Shown: positions 23,772-35,388 of the stretch, one piece after another
How positions within the stretch are numbered: position 1 is the stretch's first letter
Layout of the letters: each line of letters begins with the position of its first letter
NCBI GenBank assembly: GCA_036877525.1
Contig: JAZGTH010000005.1
Span: forward strand, 2,362,501-2,426,500
Origin: Chromobotia macracanthus
Taxonomy: Eukaryota > Chordata > Actinopteri > Cypriniformes > Botiidae
Reading direction: 5' to 3'
Length of the DNA: 64,000 nucleotides
Translations under genes and position numbers: made by a program
Notes under the pieces: generated by a model
Databases searched by the model: none
The model's input: only the letters and a program-made list of their open reading frames with translations
What the model was told of the DNA's origin: nothing

Positions 23772-24531
23772 ATGGCCCAAAGTAAGCACCTTGTTTGTCT
23801 GTGTTGACATATTTTTATGTTAGTAAATGAACATACTTAACTTAATTTAAATGTAAAAGTATGTTTTAAAAGTGTGTAAATAAATGTGTTTGTTTATAAG
23901 CATAATTCATCCTAACATTAGCCTAACATACATTCTTTGTATAAAATAATATGTTTTATGTGTTTGACAGAAAGTGTGAATATTATACAGACTTTTGTCT
24001 GCAAATGCAAAGTTCCTTATATTGTCAGTTTGTCTGTATAGTGGATTAAAAGTGGTGTGATTGTATAAGACCCAGCAAAATCAAAGAGAATGATTGATTT
24101 ACTTGTAAGAAGCTTTTTATGACATTAGAACAGAGAACTTAGATTACAGTATTTGAGTACAATATATATTGAAATTATTTAAATCTAGTTGCCACTAGAA
24201 TAGTTACCTAGCCTTCTGCAAAAATAGAACGCTGTCACTCAACCCAAATAAATAGCAATCCATTGTAAAATAAATAGTACATAGCCACAAATCTGCTCAT
24301 ATGATTTTTTCTTTGTTTGGATGTTGCTTAATGTGGTTTTGAAGAACTCCATCAAGACAACCTTGACAACAGAAAGTTAATTTGTATTAAATCATATTAA
24401 TTATTACTGTAATTAACTGGTAATATCACAACAGCAGAGAAAATTTGCTTTTCAAAATGTGTGTTTTCGTTGAGCGGAAATAGAATAAAATGTGTTTGTT
24501 GGGAATTGTACTGGTATTTTTCTAATCAACA
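23772..24531. other. No recognised gene
   Basis: AT-rich sequence; nothing to report. Confidence 0.4.
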
Positions 24532-24650
24532 TTCAATTCAATTCCATTTTTATTTATATAGTGCTTTTAACAATGTTACATTGCTTCGAAGCAGCTTTAC
24601 ATATAATAAAAAGAATTATAATAAAAACAGAACAAATGTCAGACATGTTC
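24532..24650 (-). repeat. Truncated LINE 3' end
   Basis: Contains TTTTATTTATATAGTGCTTT followed by CTTCGAAGCAGCTTTACA, the reverse complement of a common teleost LINE 3' terminus. Probably the same family as the LINE at 20-21.8 kb. Only about 100 bp remain. Confidence 0.55.
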
Positions 24651-26540
24651 AACAAAGAATACATGGTATTATTGTAAATAATTTGTGAGATGTATATTAA
24701 CACTAATTAGGCATACTAGATTTATAGTAGGTTTAAAAAAAAGGGGTGACTGAACCAATAAAACTACAAAATCATTAAGCAAGATATGCTGTTCCAACTT
24801 ACATGGAGATGGCATTTAAAAAGATAACATCTTATGGGACAGGGGTACAAGGAATTTGCAGTAGTACCATGAAATACACACAACACACAAAGTAAAATGC
24901 ATACATAAAATAAATACAATTAAATAGATGAAGATTACGCAATGAAGGAGAATGGGAGACAATTTGAGACAAAGGAGTAGCAAAATAGAAGAGTCTGTAA
25001 TTATATCATATTGCTAGAAGAAATGTTAACAACTTACAAAACCCTAAACTGACCTAGTCTTTTGGAAAAGCTTCAGAGTATGTCATTAGAAATGGCTATT
25101 TTACTTACAAATTTGATAGATTATTGCCAAACAATAAAAAAAATCCTAAAATTGTCTGTCAAGTAGTAGTTAAACCAAAAATAAAATTTCAAGATATAAC
25201 TTACTGTCAGATTGTTCCAAACTTGACTTTCTTTTGCAGAACAAATATGTAAAATAAAATAAAATAAAAAGGATCAAATAAAATAAACAGGGATCAAAAC
25301 TTTTAAGCTCTAAAAAAGACATCACAGTAGTATAAAGGTGATCCATGTGATTCAAGCAGTATATTTCAGGTCTTTAAAATTTAGATAATTACTTTATGTA
25401 ATAAAAATGCTAAAATTCATTCCTTATTTACTATATATTCAATTCAAACAATTGATCAACTGCATACAGGGCCCAAAACAAACAAGTCCCATAAAAATCT
25501 CCTAAAGTATTGTGTTGTGAGACAGGAATTTGCAGTGAGACAGGAATTTGCAGTGTTGAAACCTTGCATTTTTGAAACCTGCATTTTTGCATTTTGAAAC
25601 CTAAAATGCAAAAGTTGATATTGAATTCCACAATGTGGATTTATGGTCACAGCCTTTATTTCATCAACACAATGTCAACACCAACACAATGCTTTTGACT
25701 TTTTTTAGGTGGATAAACTTATCAGAAGATACTTTTGAGAAGCTTACAGCAGCACTTCCTGCAAATGTGTATTATTTTTATATGTCAGTCGATTGCAGAG
25801 TTTAGTTAATATGCTTTGCACAGCATAACTTAGTGAAGAAATGTTCAGAAAATGGTAAAAGTGATGACTGATGGGGGATAAAATGGGCTAGCAGGCTTGA
25901 ATTTCAATGTACTTGTTTGAAGTGGCGCCTTTGCTGATTCTTTCTGACTTTCGCTAATAGAATGAAAATCAGTTCTAAATAGATCAGACCTATTCTAATT
26001 TCCTGTTATCACAAGCTTTTTTGAGAGTAAGGTGACCTTCAGCCTCAGTAGAACAACTCTTATTGTCTTTTTCATCCCCCTGGCAGTACAGATCACTTTT
26101 CTGGAACAGTACTCTCTACTCTACTTTAGCCAGGAGAAGTGAAGTCAGCTGGGTAGAACAGCCAAACTTTTCATTTAAATGTAATGGTTAATGCCATTTG
26201 AGATGGTATTCATGTTATTAATATTATAGCAATTATAGCAATTCATATTGTTCTTCATATTCAAAGAAATATGCATATCTGAGTTTGTTAATCAATATAG
26301 TAGCAAACAACATTTAAAATCTTTATCTGAAGAGTCATTGAACTAGGAATACAGTATACTGTACATAAATTATTTCCTAAAAACTTAACAGCAAACATGT
26401 AACATTGTAAATTTCCTCTAAGACCAAATTACTACACAGACATAATATAAGCTTATAATATACAAAACTTATACAGAATCTTATGAAATTAGCAATCACA
26501 AAACCATTTTAAAAGTTAAAAATACATTATAAGACCATTT
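24651..26540. other. No recognised gene; short local duplications
   Basis: AT-rich. At 25517-25552 an 18-bp unit (GTGAGACAGGAATTTGCA) is present twice in perfect tandem, followed by imperfect GCATTTTTGAAACCT copies to about 25610. Confidence 0.5.
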
Positions 26541-26549
26541 AACAGTTTT

Positions 26550-27797
26550 TTAACAGAGTTGCTAAAACACATTCTACACAAAATCTACACTCTTTAACTT
26601 GACCTTTAACCTTTAACTTGACCTGACTTGTTAAATCAATTAATCAATCTTTTCAAAACTGTATTATCTTTACACAAAACCAAACACTGTTGCCAGATAA
26701 CACACAAAGCCAGCCAATGCATAAACACTACGCAGCAATCATTACACACTACATAAATGCAAAACACTACACCCTGGGCAGAGAAGAAATAGATTCCACT
26801 AAGATGTTGTCACAAGCAGCATCCATTGACTGATGTACTGTAATTCAGTAGTGCTGTAGATTCACTGTAACTGTTTCCTTACTTGCACATACTGATATCA
26901 TAGCTCTTTTACCCTGCCGGACACATTCAATTGTGGAAAGACTCACACTATTGATTCCTTCAAAATTATCCTTGACTTCAACAACTTCCACAACTGTTGT
27001 ATTTCACACAGTTGAATTGTATTTTTCTGAAGGACTATATCAACAATGAGAGTCTCCTGTTGTTGTGAGAATATACCTCTCCTTCCACCCTCATGTGGCA
27101 GTCTTTCAATGCTACAAAATATGTATTTTGTTTGAAGTGTACACAGTGCAATACTGCATTGACATGTTTCACTAAATATATACTATTCAATACAGACAGT
27201 GCAGTACTGCAATACAGAAGTATAGTACTGCAAGGAAGACTTTTTCCTGGTCCACTTTGTACAGTTTTGGTGGAGTGATTTACTGTATGTACTGAAACAT
27301 TCTACTAAATACTGTACTGTAAATCGTACGGACCAAAAACAATAGTAAATTCATCTGTTTTCTTTTCTGAATGTCCTGACTATGGAGGCCACTGAGAAAA
27401 TTCTGCTTAAAGTTTTTTTTAATTTCTTACACACTAACATTAAAACTTTCCCACAATTAGCAAAACCTTCAAAAACTAGCAAAACACTCAAGGAGCAAAA
27501 CACTGGCCTAGATTTGCACAACTGTAAGCACATTGACAGCTTCACACTTTTTGCAAAACATTACACACAGTGATTTGCAAAACACCAAACACACTTGTAT
27601 GCATTTGACAAAAATGTATCACAATGTCATTTCCTTGCAATTTTAAAGCAAAGGCTTTTAAATGAACACACCCATGAACCAATTGGTTAAACACAGCCAC
27701 CAGGTGTGCACACAGACTGGTGCTTAATTGTAGACACACCAATCAGGTTTAAGCACTATAAGAAGGCAACAGGTAAGTTCACCTGTCTTCAACAAAA
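26550..27797. repeat. Left flank of DDE transposon with AACACT-type repeats
   Basis: Rich in variants of GCAAAACACT and TACACA (for example 26700-26770 and 27440-27600). A segment at 27445-27493 containing CCACAATTAGCAAAAC is the inverse of one at 29542-29595, so the transposon itself may begin near 27440. The part further left could be an older copy or related repeat. Confidence 0.45.
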
Positions 27798-29098
27798 ATG
27801 GACAGTGTCAGAGGAAGAGTGCGGATGTCAGGGGGAATCCAGAGAGAACAAGGTGGAGGAAGAGGCCAAGGTAGAGGAAGAGGAAGACCTGGAGGAGGGT
27901 TTGGACATGCACAAAGAAGACGACAGATCTGTGTAAATTTGTGCTACAATTGTGGACCATGTAATAAAAAACGGACTGACACAGAGGGAGGCTGGATTGA
28001 GAGTACAGCCTAACCTAAGCAGGTTCACGGTGGCATCAATAGTTCGGACATTTCGTCAAGAACACAGGTGAGGAATTTATCTTCTGTCAACAGAAAATCC
28101 ATAGCTTGCTGTATGTACTATATCAACAGTTTTGGTATCTATTTGTGTATCATTTTACAGTAAGCTACATGTATTTTGTTTGGCCAACATAGGATTGAAC
28201 GTCGAGAACACCAAGGAGAGAGGAGCCCCATATTCAGACAGGAGCAAGAGAGAGAGATCATAAACCTTGTTTTGGCCAATAATGCAATCAGACTTGGAGA
28301 AATTCAAGCCCATATTGTCAATGATAACACATGTCATTTGAAAGAAATTTAGTCAGTGTGAAAGTCCTGCGGCGTGAACATGTGGTGGTACGTTTTGTTC
28401 ACTGACTGTAGTATTGTGTACTGCACACATAACCTTTTTTACTGTACATGTATTTTTACGTACAGACCTACAGTATATTGATCTACACAATGTGATATTT
28501 TGCTGTATTTCAGAGAGTTTTGCAAATGGATGCAGAGGAAGTTCTGCATGAATTTATATACATTGATGAAGCTGGATTTAACCTGACAACAGTGAGAAGA
28601 AGGGCAAGAAACATCATTGGCCACAGGACTATTGTCAATGTAACAGGGCAATGTGGGGGTAACATTAGCCTTTGTACTGCCATTATACAGAATGGGGTCC
28701 TCCACCGCGATGCCAACTTGGGTCCTTACAACACTGACCTTATTCTGACATTTTTAGACAGATTACACAATTTTATCACAGCAGCAAACCAAAGGGACCA
28801 AATGCAATACATTGTCATCTGGGACAATGTAGCTTTCCATCTGTCTGGTCTGGTCCAAAACTGGTTTCATCAACACCCACAATTTACAGTTCAATACCTT
28901 CCACCATACTCCCCCTTCCTAAACCCCATCGAGGAGTTCTTCTCAGCATGGCGGTGGAAGGTTTATGATATCCGGCCCTATGTCCAGATGGCCCTCATTC
29001 AATCTATGGAGAAAGCATGTGATCAAATTGAAGCAGCATCCATACAAGAGTGGATTCGTCACTCCAAAAGATTCTTTCCATGTTGCCTTGCAAATTAA
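27798..29098 (+). pseudogene. IS630/Tc1-like DDE transposase, nearly full length but broken
   Basis: The frame opens MDSVRGRVRMSGG with an RG-rich N-terminus (GGGRGQGRGRGRPGG). It shifts frame into a helix-turn-helix region (KRTDTEGG in one frame; LSRFTVASIVRTFRQEHR in another, to 28068). After an interruption at 28069-28189 it resumes (LVLANNAIRLGEIQAHI). A second interruption lies at about 28385-28510. The catalytic domain 28520-29098 is one open frame of 192 codons: IDEAGFNLT holds the first Asp, IVIWDNVAFH the second, and LPPYSPFLNPIEEFF the glutamate. All three acidic residues are present. The two interruptions begin or end with GT/AG-like bases and could be introns. The protein would cut and paste its own element. 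Frameshifts upstream make this copy inactive. Confidence 0.82.
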
Positions 29099-29740
29099 AA
29101 TATAGCCTGTGATGTTGATGAGGCCCTGTGGCCAGATCCTGTTAGGCAGAGATGTTTAGGTTTTTATTTTTATTCTGTACTGAACTGGATATATAATTTG
29201 TTACAGTATTACTGTAAGCTTACAAGTACAATGGTACATTCAGTAACACTGTATGAAAATGTTTTATGAATGTATTGTTGAAATGTTCAGTATTGACTGA
29301 CTTGAGGACATGAAAAGAAATAAATATTTTCATTATTCTGCACAATTGGTGTCGTGGTCTTGGTGATTTTATTTTTACACTGTCTCTGTGTAAATGCTAA
29401 AAGTGTTTTAGGTCTAGCACAGGAGTGTAACTGATTCAAACGGAATCAGAACATAAACACAACCATCATATGGTATGACAACAAAAGGTTTTTGTAAGAC
29501 ATTGTATAGTTTTGCCAAAAGTGTTCCATTTTGCAAATTATCTGAGGTGTTGTGCTACTTTGGTGTAGTGTTGTGCTAATTGTGTGAAGGGGTTTGAAAA
29601 ACCGGGCCCTGTTTTAAAAGTTGTGCTTAAGCAATTGATAAAAACTGTTAATTAGGTTGAACACATAGTCCTGCTTCCCTAATACTCATTCCATGAATAA
29701 GAACATGGTCTATGATTGTTGGTCTTTCATTTTATTTGAA
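29099..29740. repeat. 3' region and right repeat of DDE transposon
   Basis: Includes AATAAA at about 29320 after the transposase stop. A segment at 29542-29595 (GAGGTGTTGTGCTACTTTGG...) is the inverse of 27445-27493. It ends near the palindromic AAACCGGGCCC-type sequence at 29598-29611, a likely transposon edge. Confidence 0.45.
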
Positions 29741-29743
29741 ATT

Positions 29744-29866
29744 ATGGCGGCGGCGGCAGCGGCAGCTTCTCCTCCTCCTCCTAGTAAACCTTGTCCTTTT
29801 CTGCCCTCCATTGTGGAAATCACAAGTGATTTGTTTTTTAACCTGGCTTTATATCCTTTTTACTGA
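29744..29866 (+). CDS. Small GC-rich ORF, 40 codons
   Basis: ATG followed by an alanine run from GCG/GCA codons, a serine, four prolines from CCT codons, then SKPCPFLPSIVEITSDL and a stop. The first 50 bases are strongly GC-rich in an AT-rich area, like the first coding exon of a vertebrate gene. It lies beside the DDE transposon. It may be a captured exon or a chance trinucleotide repeat. I do not recognise it. Confidence 0.25.
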   Translation: MAAAAAAASPPPPSKPCPFLPSIVEITSDLFFNLALYPFY

Positions 29867-30558
29867 TTGGGTTGAACACTGATTGGACACGTGCTCAGTT
29901 TTGAGTGGTGGTCTGTTAACGATGACAACAGTGTGTTAGTTGTGGTTAACTTTTAGGACCTGTGTGTGTTCTGGGTTAAAGTGCACAACACTGCTAAATG
30001 TGTTTTGTGAATGAGAATGCGTTTACAGTGCAAGATGGGTGATTCAGATTTGCAAAATGTGTCTAACCACATGAACAGTGTTTAAAATTTTGTCAACTGT
30101 CTGATTAATTCAATAAATTGTTTTGACAGTTAACATTTTGGTTTAGATGCAGGAATAGATTATACAGCTATGGAGAATTTGGAAATTGTTGTGGCCGCAA
30201 CATGGTGTATGTTTTAGAATGATGCAATATCTAGCTCACATTGATTAATCATTTGCAAACACTCTGAGGTTGAATTACCAGCCTTTAAGAAAGTAAAGTG
30301 GGACACACATCCCTAAGCATTATATATTTGTAAACACCTAATAATATAAATAAGTATAGGAATGTACTTAATTCTTTCGAGAAGGAAACATGTTTTACTG
30401 TATATGTTGACATGTCATATGTATAATGAGAAAAAACTCATGGAAAGTTATGGGGCACTTGCCAACAAAATGATTTAGAATAATTAATAATAATTAATAA
30501 TAATGGAATATACATAGCAATCAGATCATTGGATGGATGGGTTATGACAGGATGGGAT
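29867..30558. other. AACACT-type repeats, then AT-rich spacer
   Basis: At 29930-30060 motifs such as TGTGTTAGTTGTGG and ACTGCTAAATGTGTTTTG mirror the left flank at 26.55-26.75 kb. After 30140 I see only AT-rich DNA. Confidence 0.4.
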
Positions 30559-30730
30559 TGTCAGGTCCACGGTGTGATCACCCCAGGTTTCTGTTTGTCC
30601 TTGTGCTTTTGGTGCCGTGTGTTGTTTTCTGTCGGAGCACATGGTTTTATTTGACAGCTCGCCATGTGCTCCAGTGTCCGCATCTCCCCACCCCCCTTGT
30701 TCCCTTGTTTGCAATTATCTGTCGCATATG
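30559..30730 (+). repeat. 5' LTR fragment of gypsy element
   Basis: Starts TGTCAGGTCC and continues TCGGAGCACATGG, TGACAGCTCGCCATGTGCTC. The same words occur on the minus strand at 50770-50955 (TGTCAGGTCCGCGG; GACAGCTCGCCACGTGCTCC), so both are LTRs of one family. Here the LTR breaks off after about 170 bp and runs into internal sequence. Confidence 0.7.
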
Positions 30731-31690
30731 TCCCGAATCTGCTCAGCTGCTCCCGGTGATCCTAGTTCCTGTCGGCCTTCTTCTTGCAGTGCTCTTTGGT
30801 CTTCACACTCCAGCCTTGCCGGTTCCCGTACGAAGACCTTAAAGTGGCATATATCATCACGCTGCTCACTGGGAGAGTGCGCTAGTGGGGGACGGGCGTC
30901 TGGGACTCTAAGGCTTCGTGCTGTAACAACTTTTTGACATTCAAGCAGGAGATAATCGAGCTGTTTGATGAGGCAGCGTCAAGGCTGATGCGGTTGTCAC
31001 ATGAGGGCCACTCTGCCACCGACTACACCATGGAGTTCAACACCCTGGCGGCCTCCTGTGGCTGGAACGATGCCACTCTTCGTTTTCGGTTCCTGGATGG
31101 GCTGGAGGAGGACATCCAGGACGAGATCGCCATCCGCGAGCCGGCCAGGGACCACAAGGCAGCTATTGACTTGGCGGTTCGAGTGGAGGCTCACCTCTTC
31201 AGTCGTTGTCGTCTTCGCCGGGTGGTGTGGGGTTCTTCTTTGTTCAGAAGAAGGATGGCTCCCTGCGTCCCTGTATTGATTATCGGGGCTTAAACGACAT
31301 CACTGTCAAGAATCGGTATCCCCTGCCGTTGATGTCGTCAGCTTTCGAGTTACTGCAGGGGTCTTCACTAAGTTAGACCTCCGCAACTCCTATCACCTCA
31401 TTCGCATTTGGGAGGGGGATGAGTGGAAGACAGCATTCAACACTCCCATGGGACATTTTGAATACCATTTTGTCCTACCTTTTGGCTTGACCAATGCCCC
31501 TGCTGTTTTCCAGGCTCTCGTGTTGAGAGACATGGTAAATAAGTTTGTCTTTGTTTACCTGGATGATATCTTGATCTTCTCTCCCTCTATCCAGGTCCAT
31601 ACCCAACACGTCAGGAGAGTTCTCGAACGGCTTTTGGCTAATCAACTGTACGTTAAGGCGGAGAAGTGTGAGTTTTGTAATCTCAGCCCA
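30731..31690 (+). pseudogene. Collapsed gypsy element: gag joined to reverse transcriptase
   Basis: A Gag capsid segment runs 30934-31200 (FKQEIIELFDEAASRLMRL, CGWNDATLRFRFLDGLEEDI, DLAVRVEAHL). The sequence then jumps at about 31205 straight into reverse transcriptase: FFVQKKDGSLRPC in one frame, then GHFEYHFVLPFGLTNAPAVF, and VYLDDILIFSPS with both catalytic aspartates (31549-31581). It stops at YVKAEKCEF. The rest of gag, protease, RNase H and integrase are missing. Known Ty3/gypsy proteins guided the call. Dead copy. Confidence 0.85.
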
Positions 31691-32479
31691 AGAGGTCAAA
31701 CATTAAATAAACATTCTCTAAAGATATTTGATCTGCATTATCTAATGTCTGTAAAACCTTTATTCATTTTTTTTAATCATCTGTATTAGCGAATCATCAA
31801 AAACATAAATTAAACAATCATGTGATAATCATTAAAACAATTCAATAAAGGAAAAAAATAGCATTTTTGTACAGTATATTTTTTTAATACAGTACATCTG
31901 TTAAACACAATTAACTTCAGATTTTGAAAATGAATTTCCATTTAGGCATAATGCCAAGTACTACTTGTCAAGAATGATAGTATTAAAATGATAATCTGTG
32001 GTCAATTTTTTTTATTTTTCCTTTGATTATACTCATAGCTCTTCATTGCAGTGTTGGCTTTAACAGTCTGTAAACTGCTTAGTAAAGTAAGTGTTTTTAA
32101 ATTACCAGTAGAATAACTGAAAGTGAGTGAATGAGTGAGAGTGTGTGTGTGTGGGTGTGTGTACATGCAAATGTGTTCTTGTGTCCTTGTGGCCACCTGT
32201 ACCGATATCATGATATGCCATAATGGAAATCCAGTGCAGACACATTTACCTAGCTACACATAAAACAGTAATTTATGTACAGGACACATTCTAAAGCTGC
32301 TGACATAAACACTATCACACATTAGGATGGGCCTGAGTATATCCATACACAAGGTGAATCAGTCGCCATATTAAAATTCCAGCATGTTACCCTAGCCCAG
32401 AATACACACCCACTGGAAAAAAGATATTTTAGACCTCAGTATTTTATTCTATATGCCCAAGGCATTTAATTAAATCCGA
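31691..32479. other. No recognised gene; short (TG)n
   Basis: AT-rich. A TG-rich run at 32139-32162 is the only repeat of note. Confidence 0.4.
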
Positions 32480-32850
32480 TGACAAATTACCTGTACTTGA
32501 AATCCAGTAGTTTCGTTGAAAGGCATTGACAATAAAGACATTATTACTGGATACAGGTACGATTGATAATAGCAGATTTGCATGAATAAACACTTAGTTG
32601 AAGTGTATACGGAGTCCTCTTTTGTTTTGTAGGTTTGTGTGGCGGGTGATAAGATTGCAGCACCGGAGATTGATGGGGATTGCACTGGAGAGACTTCAGG
32701 TGAGTCACAGGTGACTGTGAGACTAGACAAAGGGGTGAGGAGTGCGTTTGGCTAGTTGCTGGTTGATTAGCAGTGGCAGGTGTGCATGATTAGAACTCGG
32801 GTGATTGGGAGCGTGTCAGCATGGGTGGCAGTGGGGGTGTGTCCCTGACA
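32480..32850 (-). repeat. LTR fragment, gypsy type
   Basis: The minus strand starts TGTCAGGGACACACCCCCAC at 32850 and continues with phrases seen in the LTR at 2229-2546 (ACTCCTCAC; GTCTAGTCT). The far end is not defined. Confidence 0.55.
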
Positions 32851-33002
32851 AACACATTGACAATGTATATTAGTAAAACTAATTAGTGATACTAAGATTG
32901 TAGTCGGTTTATGAACATAAAGTTGACTGAATTGATGATAACTTCAACACATTTGAGCCATTTGAAGAAATTGACATGCATCAGAAATACCTTTCATTTT
33001 TT
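32851..33002. other. Spacer
   Basis: AT-rich, nothing seen. Confidence 0.4.
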
Positions 33003-33019
33003 ATATATATATATATATA
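33003..33019. repeat. (TA)n microsatellite
   Basis: TA run abutting the terminus of the Tc1-like element that follows, which would fit insertion into TA. Confidence 0.85.
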
Positions 33020-33410
33020 CAACCCCAAATCAGAAAAAGTTGGGACAGTATGGAACACAAATAAAAAAAAGTAGTGATTTCTAAATTTACTTTGACTTGT
33101 ATTTCATTGTGGACAATACAATAGCACATTATTTTATGTGTTCCTCATGATTTTTATTGTTTTTTCTTCAAAAAAACAAAATTCCTATTTTGGTTCTTGC
33201 AACACATTTCAAAGAAAGTTGGAACAGTAAAGCATTTACCACTTTGTAATGTTGCCATTCCTTTTCACAACACTTAAAAGACATTTAGGGACTGAAGACA
33301 CCAAGTGAAGAAGTGTTTCAGGTGTAATTTTGTCCCATTCTTGCTGCAAACAAGTCTTAAGGTGGGCAACAGTACAGGGTCTTCGTTGTCGCATTTTGCG
33401 CTTCAAAATA
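33020..33410 (-). mobile_element. Truncated Tc1/mariner-like element
   Basis: Begins CAACCCCAAATCAGAAAAAG, a terminus common in teleost DNA transposons. On the minus strand it contains the last 57 codons of a Tc1-type transposase (33236-33409): ILKRKMRQRRPCTVAHLKT, QQEWDKITPETL, VPKCLLSVVKRNGNITKW, stop. The frame is open and undamaged in this piece, but everything upstream of it is missing. It is a different Tc1 family from the fragment at 19 kb. Confidence 0.8.
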
Positions 33411-34599
33411 TAATTGCGCTATAATAGCTTTATGTAAGTAATAAACTGAAATTTAAATGATTATTAACTAAAGATGTTTCCCTTTTCTAATCTTTTCAGA
33501 TTGATGTTAGTATATCAGGACATTTTTGTATGAACTATTTCTTTAAAATATCCATTCTCTAGTCATCTCAGATACATAAGCTTTTTTTGTTTCCTTCAAT
33601 TTTCATCAGTCTGTGGTCCCAAACCTGGATTTCTGGGTGTTGGATCTGACCCCTCATTTCTGATGTCATTCTGCAGAGTCCTATAGAGAATGGAAACATG
33701 GAAAATATACTGTAAAACAGCTGAAATAATTCAGCTCTTTAAAGTTTTTTGATTGAACTTCTAATGTCCTAGTGTTCAGTAAATGACCTGGATTTATATT
33801 ATTCTGTACTGCACTACAGCTTGGATCCAAAATGGATTTCTAGTAGACAGATAGTATAGACTATACAATTGGGGAACAAGATGTTCAGTAATAATGGAAT
33901 ACAGAATTCTACAGTCACGTTTTATTGATTGCTCTTTTTGAAGAGTGGACCGCAAGTATGGGTGTTTTAATAGGAACCGGGACATGTTTATTTAAAATAC
34001 ATGTTATCTACCCCATATGTGCAGGGACTGAAACTGCAGTTTATTTAACAGGGCAATAAGATCTTTTAGCAGATCAGTTACTGTACATATGGCACTTAAT
34101 ATTGTGCTAATCTAAAGATAATGACAGAATTTCCAGTCATTATATGAATGTGTGGGATTTTAAAAACACCATTTTAATTGATGTAAAATGTAACTGGAAG
34201 AAAATATATAAATTCAGAAATAATTCAGAAACAGTAAAAACAGAAACAGTCAATACAATTATGAATAGGCTTTTCCCCCTAATCATTAAGGATCCTTTAG
34301 GAGCATCCTTACAGTAAATTACACCTCATCTAATCAAAATAAATGCATAACGTCACTGTTATAAAACACCTCAACAACTGGAAGAATGTGATTCCAGCTT
34401 TGCAGATTTTCAGATTGGTGTGATAAATGTGAGTAGTATCTAACCTAGACTATGTGTCAAACTGTCAATCAAAAATGATTAATTGCCCCTGTTTTATGAT
34501 CTGTCCAGTTGTTAGAGTCCAGTACGTCATGTTTATGGACATTTTTATGACCTTCATCATATGGGACTTACCCCCACCTTTCTACAACAGATGTTCCCT
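33411..34599. other. No recognised gene
   Basis: AT-rich spacer. No motif found. Confidence 0.4.
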
Positions 34600-35388
34600 T
34601 TCTGTCACTTACTCAACATTGTGTCGATGAGTCAATGAGTTTCCGGAAAAAATGTGTGGACCACCTTATGGTGGTCTCACTGTCACTCACTGTCACCTCC
34701 GCCCTTCCCGGAATGATTATGGCTGTATTGGCCCCTGGGTTCACACCTTGCCTCGCCCTGGTCCCATTCTTACTGGAAGTGCACAGTGAGCTCACCAAGT
34801 TGTGAAAAGCACCTTTCACTGCCCGTACACGGTTCGTGGGCTCACCCATTCTCACCACTCTCAATGGCAGGGCAGCAAAGGGGTACTTGGTGGTGCCCTC
34901 CAAGCACGCCATTGCGGTGCATTTATGCCCGCAGGGTGCTGTCTCCTGGACAAACCTTCCTTCCAAAGCCTATGGGTTTTCTTCTTTGCTTATACAGAAA
35001 CCCAACGGGGCTGCAGGACAGGATGCCTCAGCCCTCCATGTCATGGCTATCCTTCAGGTTCATCAAGCCAATGCACTAAAAGAACTTCATGAGGGTGGTC
35101 TCAATACAGGTTTTTACCCCCAGTGGGTCTGATTGCACAGATTCTGTGCAAAGTCAGTGAGGAGGAGGAGCAAGTCTTGATAGTGGTCCCTTTTGGCCCA
35201 ATCTCAAGGAAGGACCTTCTTTCTCAGGGCAGAGCACGATCTGGCACCCCAGGCCAGACCTCTAAAACCTCCATGTCTGGTCTCTGGATGGCAGAGACCA
35301 GACAAACTGAGTGATAGTGTTTACTGATAGTGTTTACTGAGTGATAGTAAATACTATCACTCAGACTAGAGCACCTTCTACTAAAAAA
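34600..35388 (+). pseudogene. DIRS-like remnant: Gag, RT end and start of recombinase
   Basis: Gag capsid-like region 34780-35110 reads VHSELTK, AVHLCPQGAVSWTNLPSKAY and GQDASALHVMAILQVHQANA. At about 35112 it jumps to the end of the reverse transcriptase/RNase H protein (GLIAQILCKVSEEEEQ, then RKDLLSQG). At 35341-35388 it reads VNTITQTRAPSTKK, which resembles the N-terminus of the DIRS tyrosine recombinase. So three parts of a DIRS element remain in order, with the catalytic middle lost. The DNA around the junction (TGATTGCACAGA, GTCAG-GAGGAGGAGGAGCAA) matches the first DIRS copy at 11290-11335. Confidence 0.62.
35337..35364. repeat. Perfect 13-bp palindrome
   Basis: CTGAGTGATAGTA, two A bases, then the exact reverse complement TACTATCACTCAG. 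Just upstream GATAGTGTTTACTGA-type units repeat at 35310-35340. It lies at the start of the recombinase-like frame and 25 bp before the DIRS-gypsy junction. Confidence 0.9.

Noticed and set aside
30526..30842. Open frames at the gypsy LTR start
   Set aside because: Frames run across LTR and leader; nothing resembles a protein before the Gag part at 30934.
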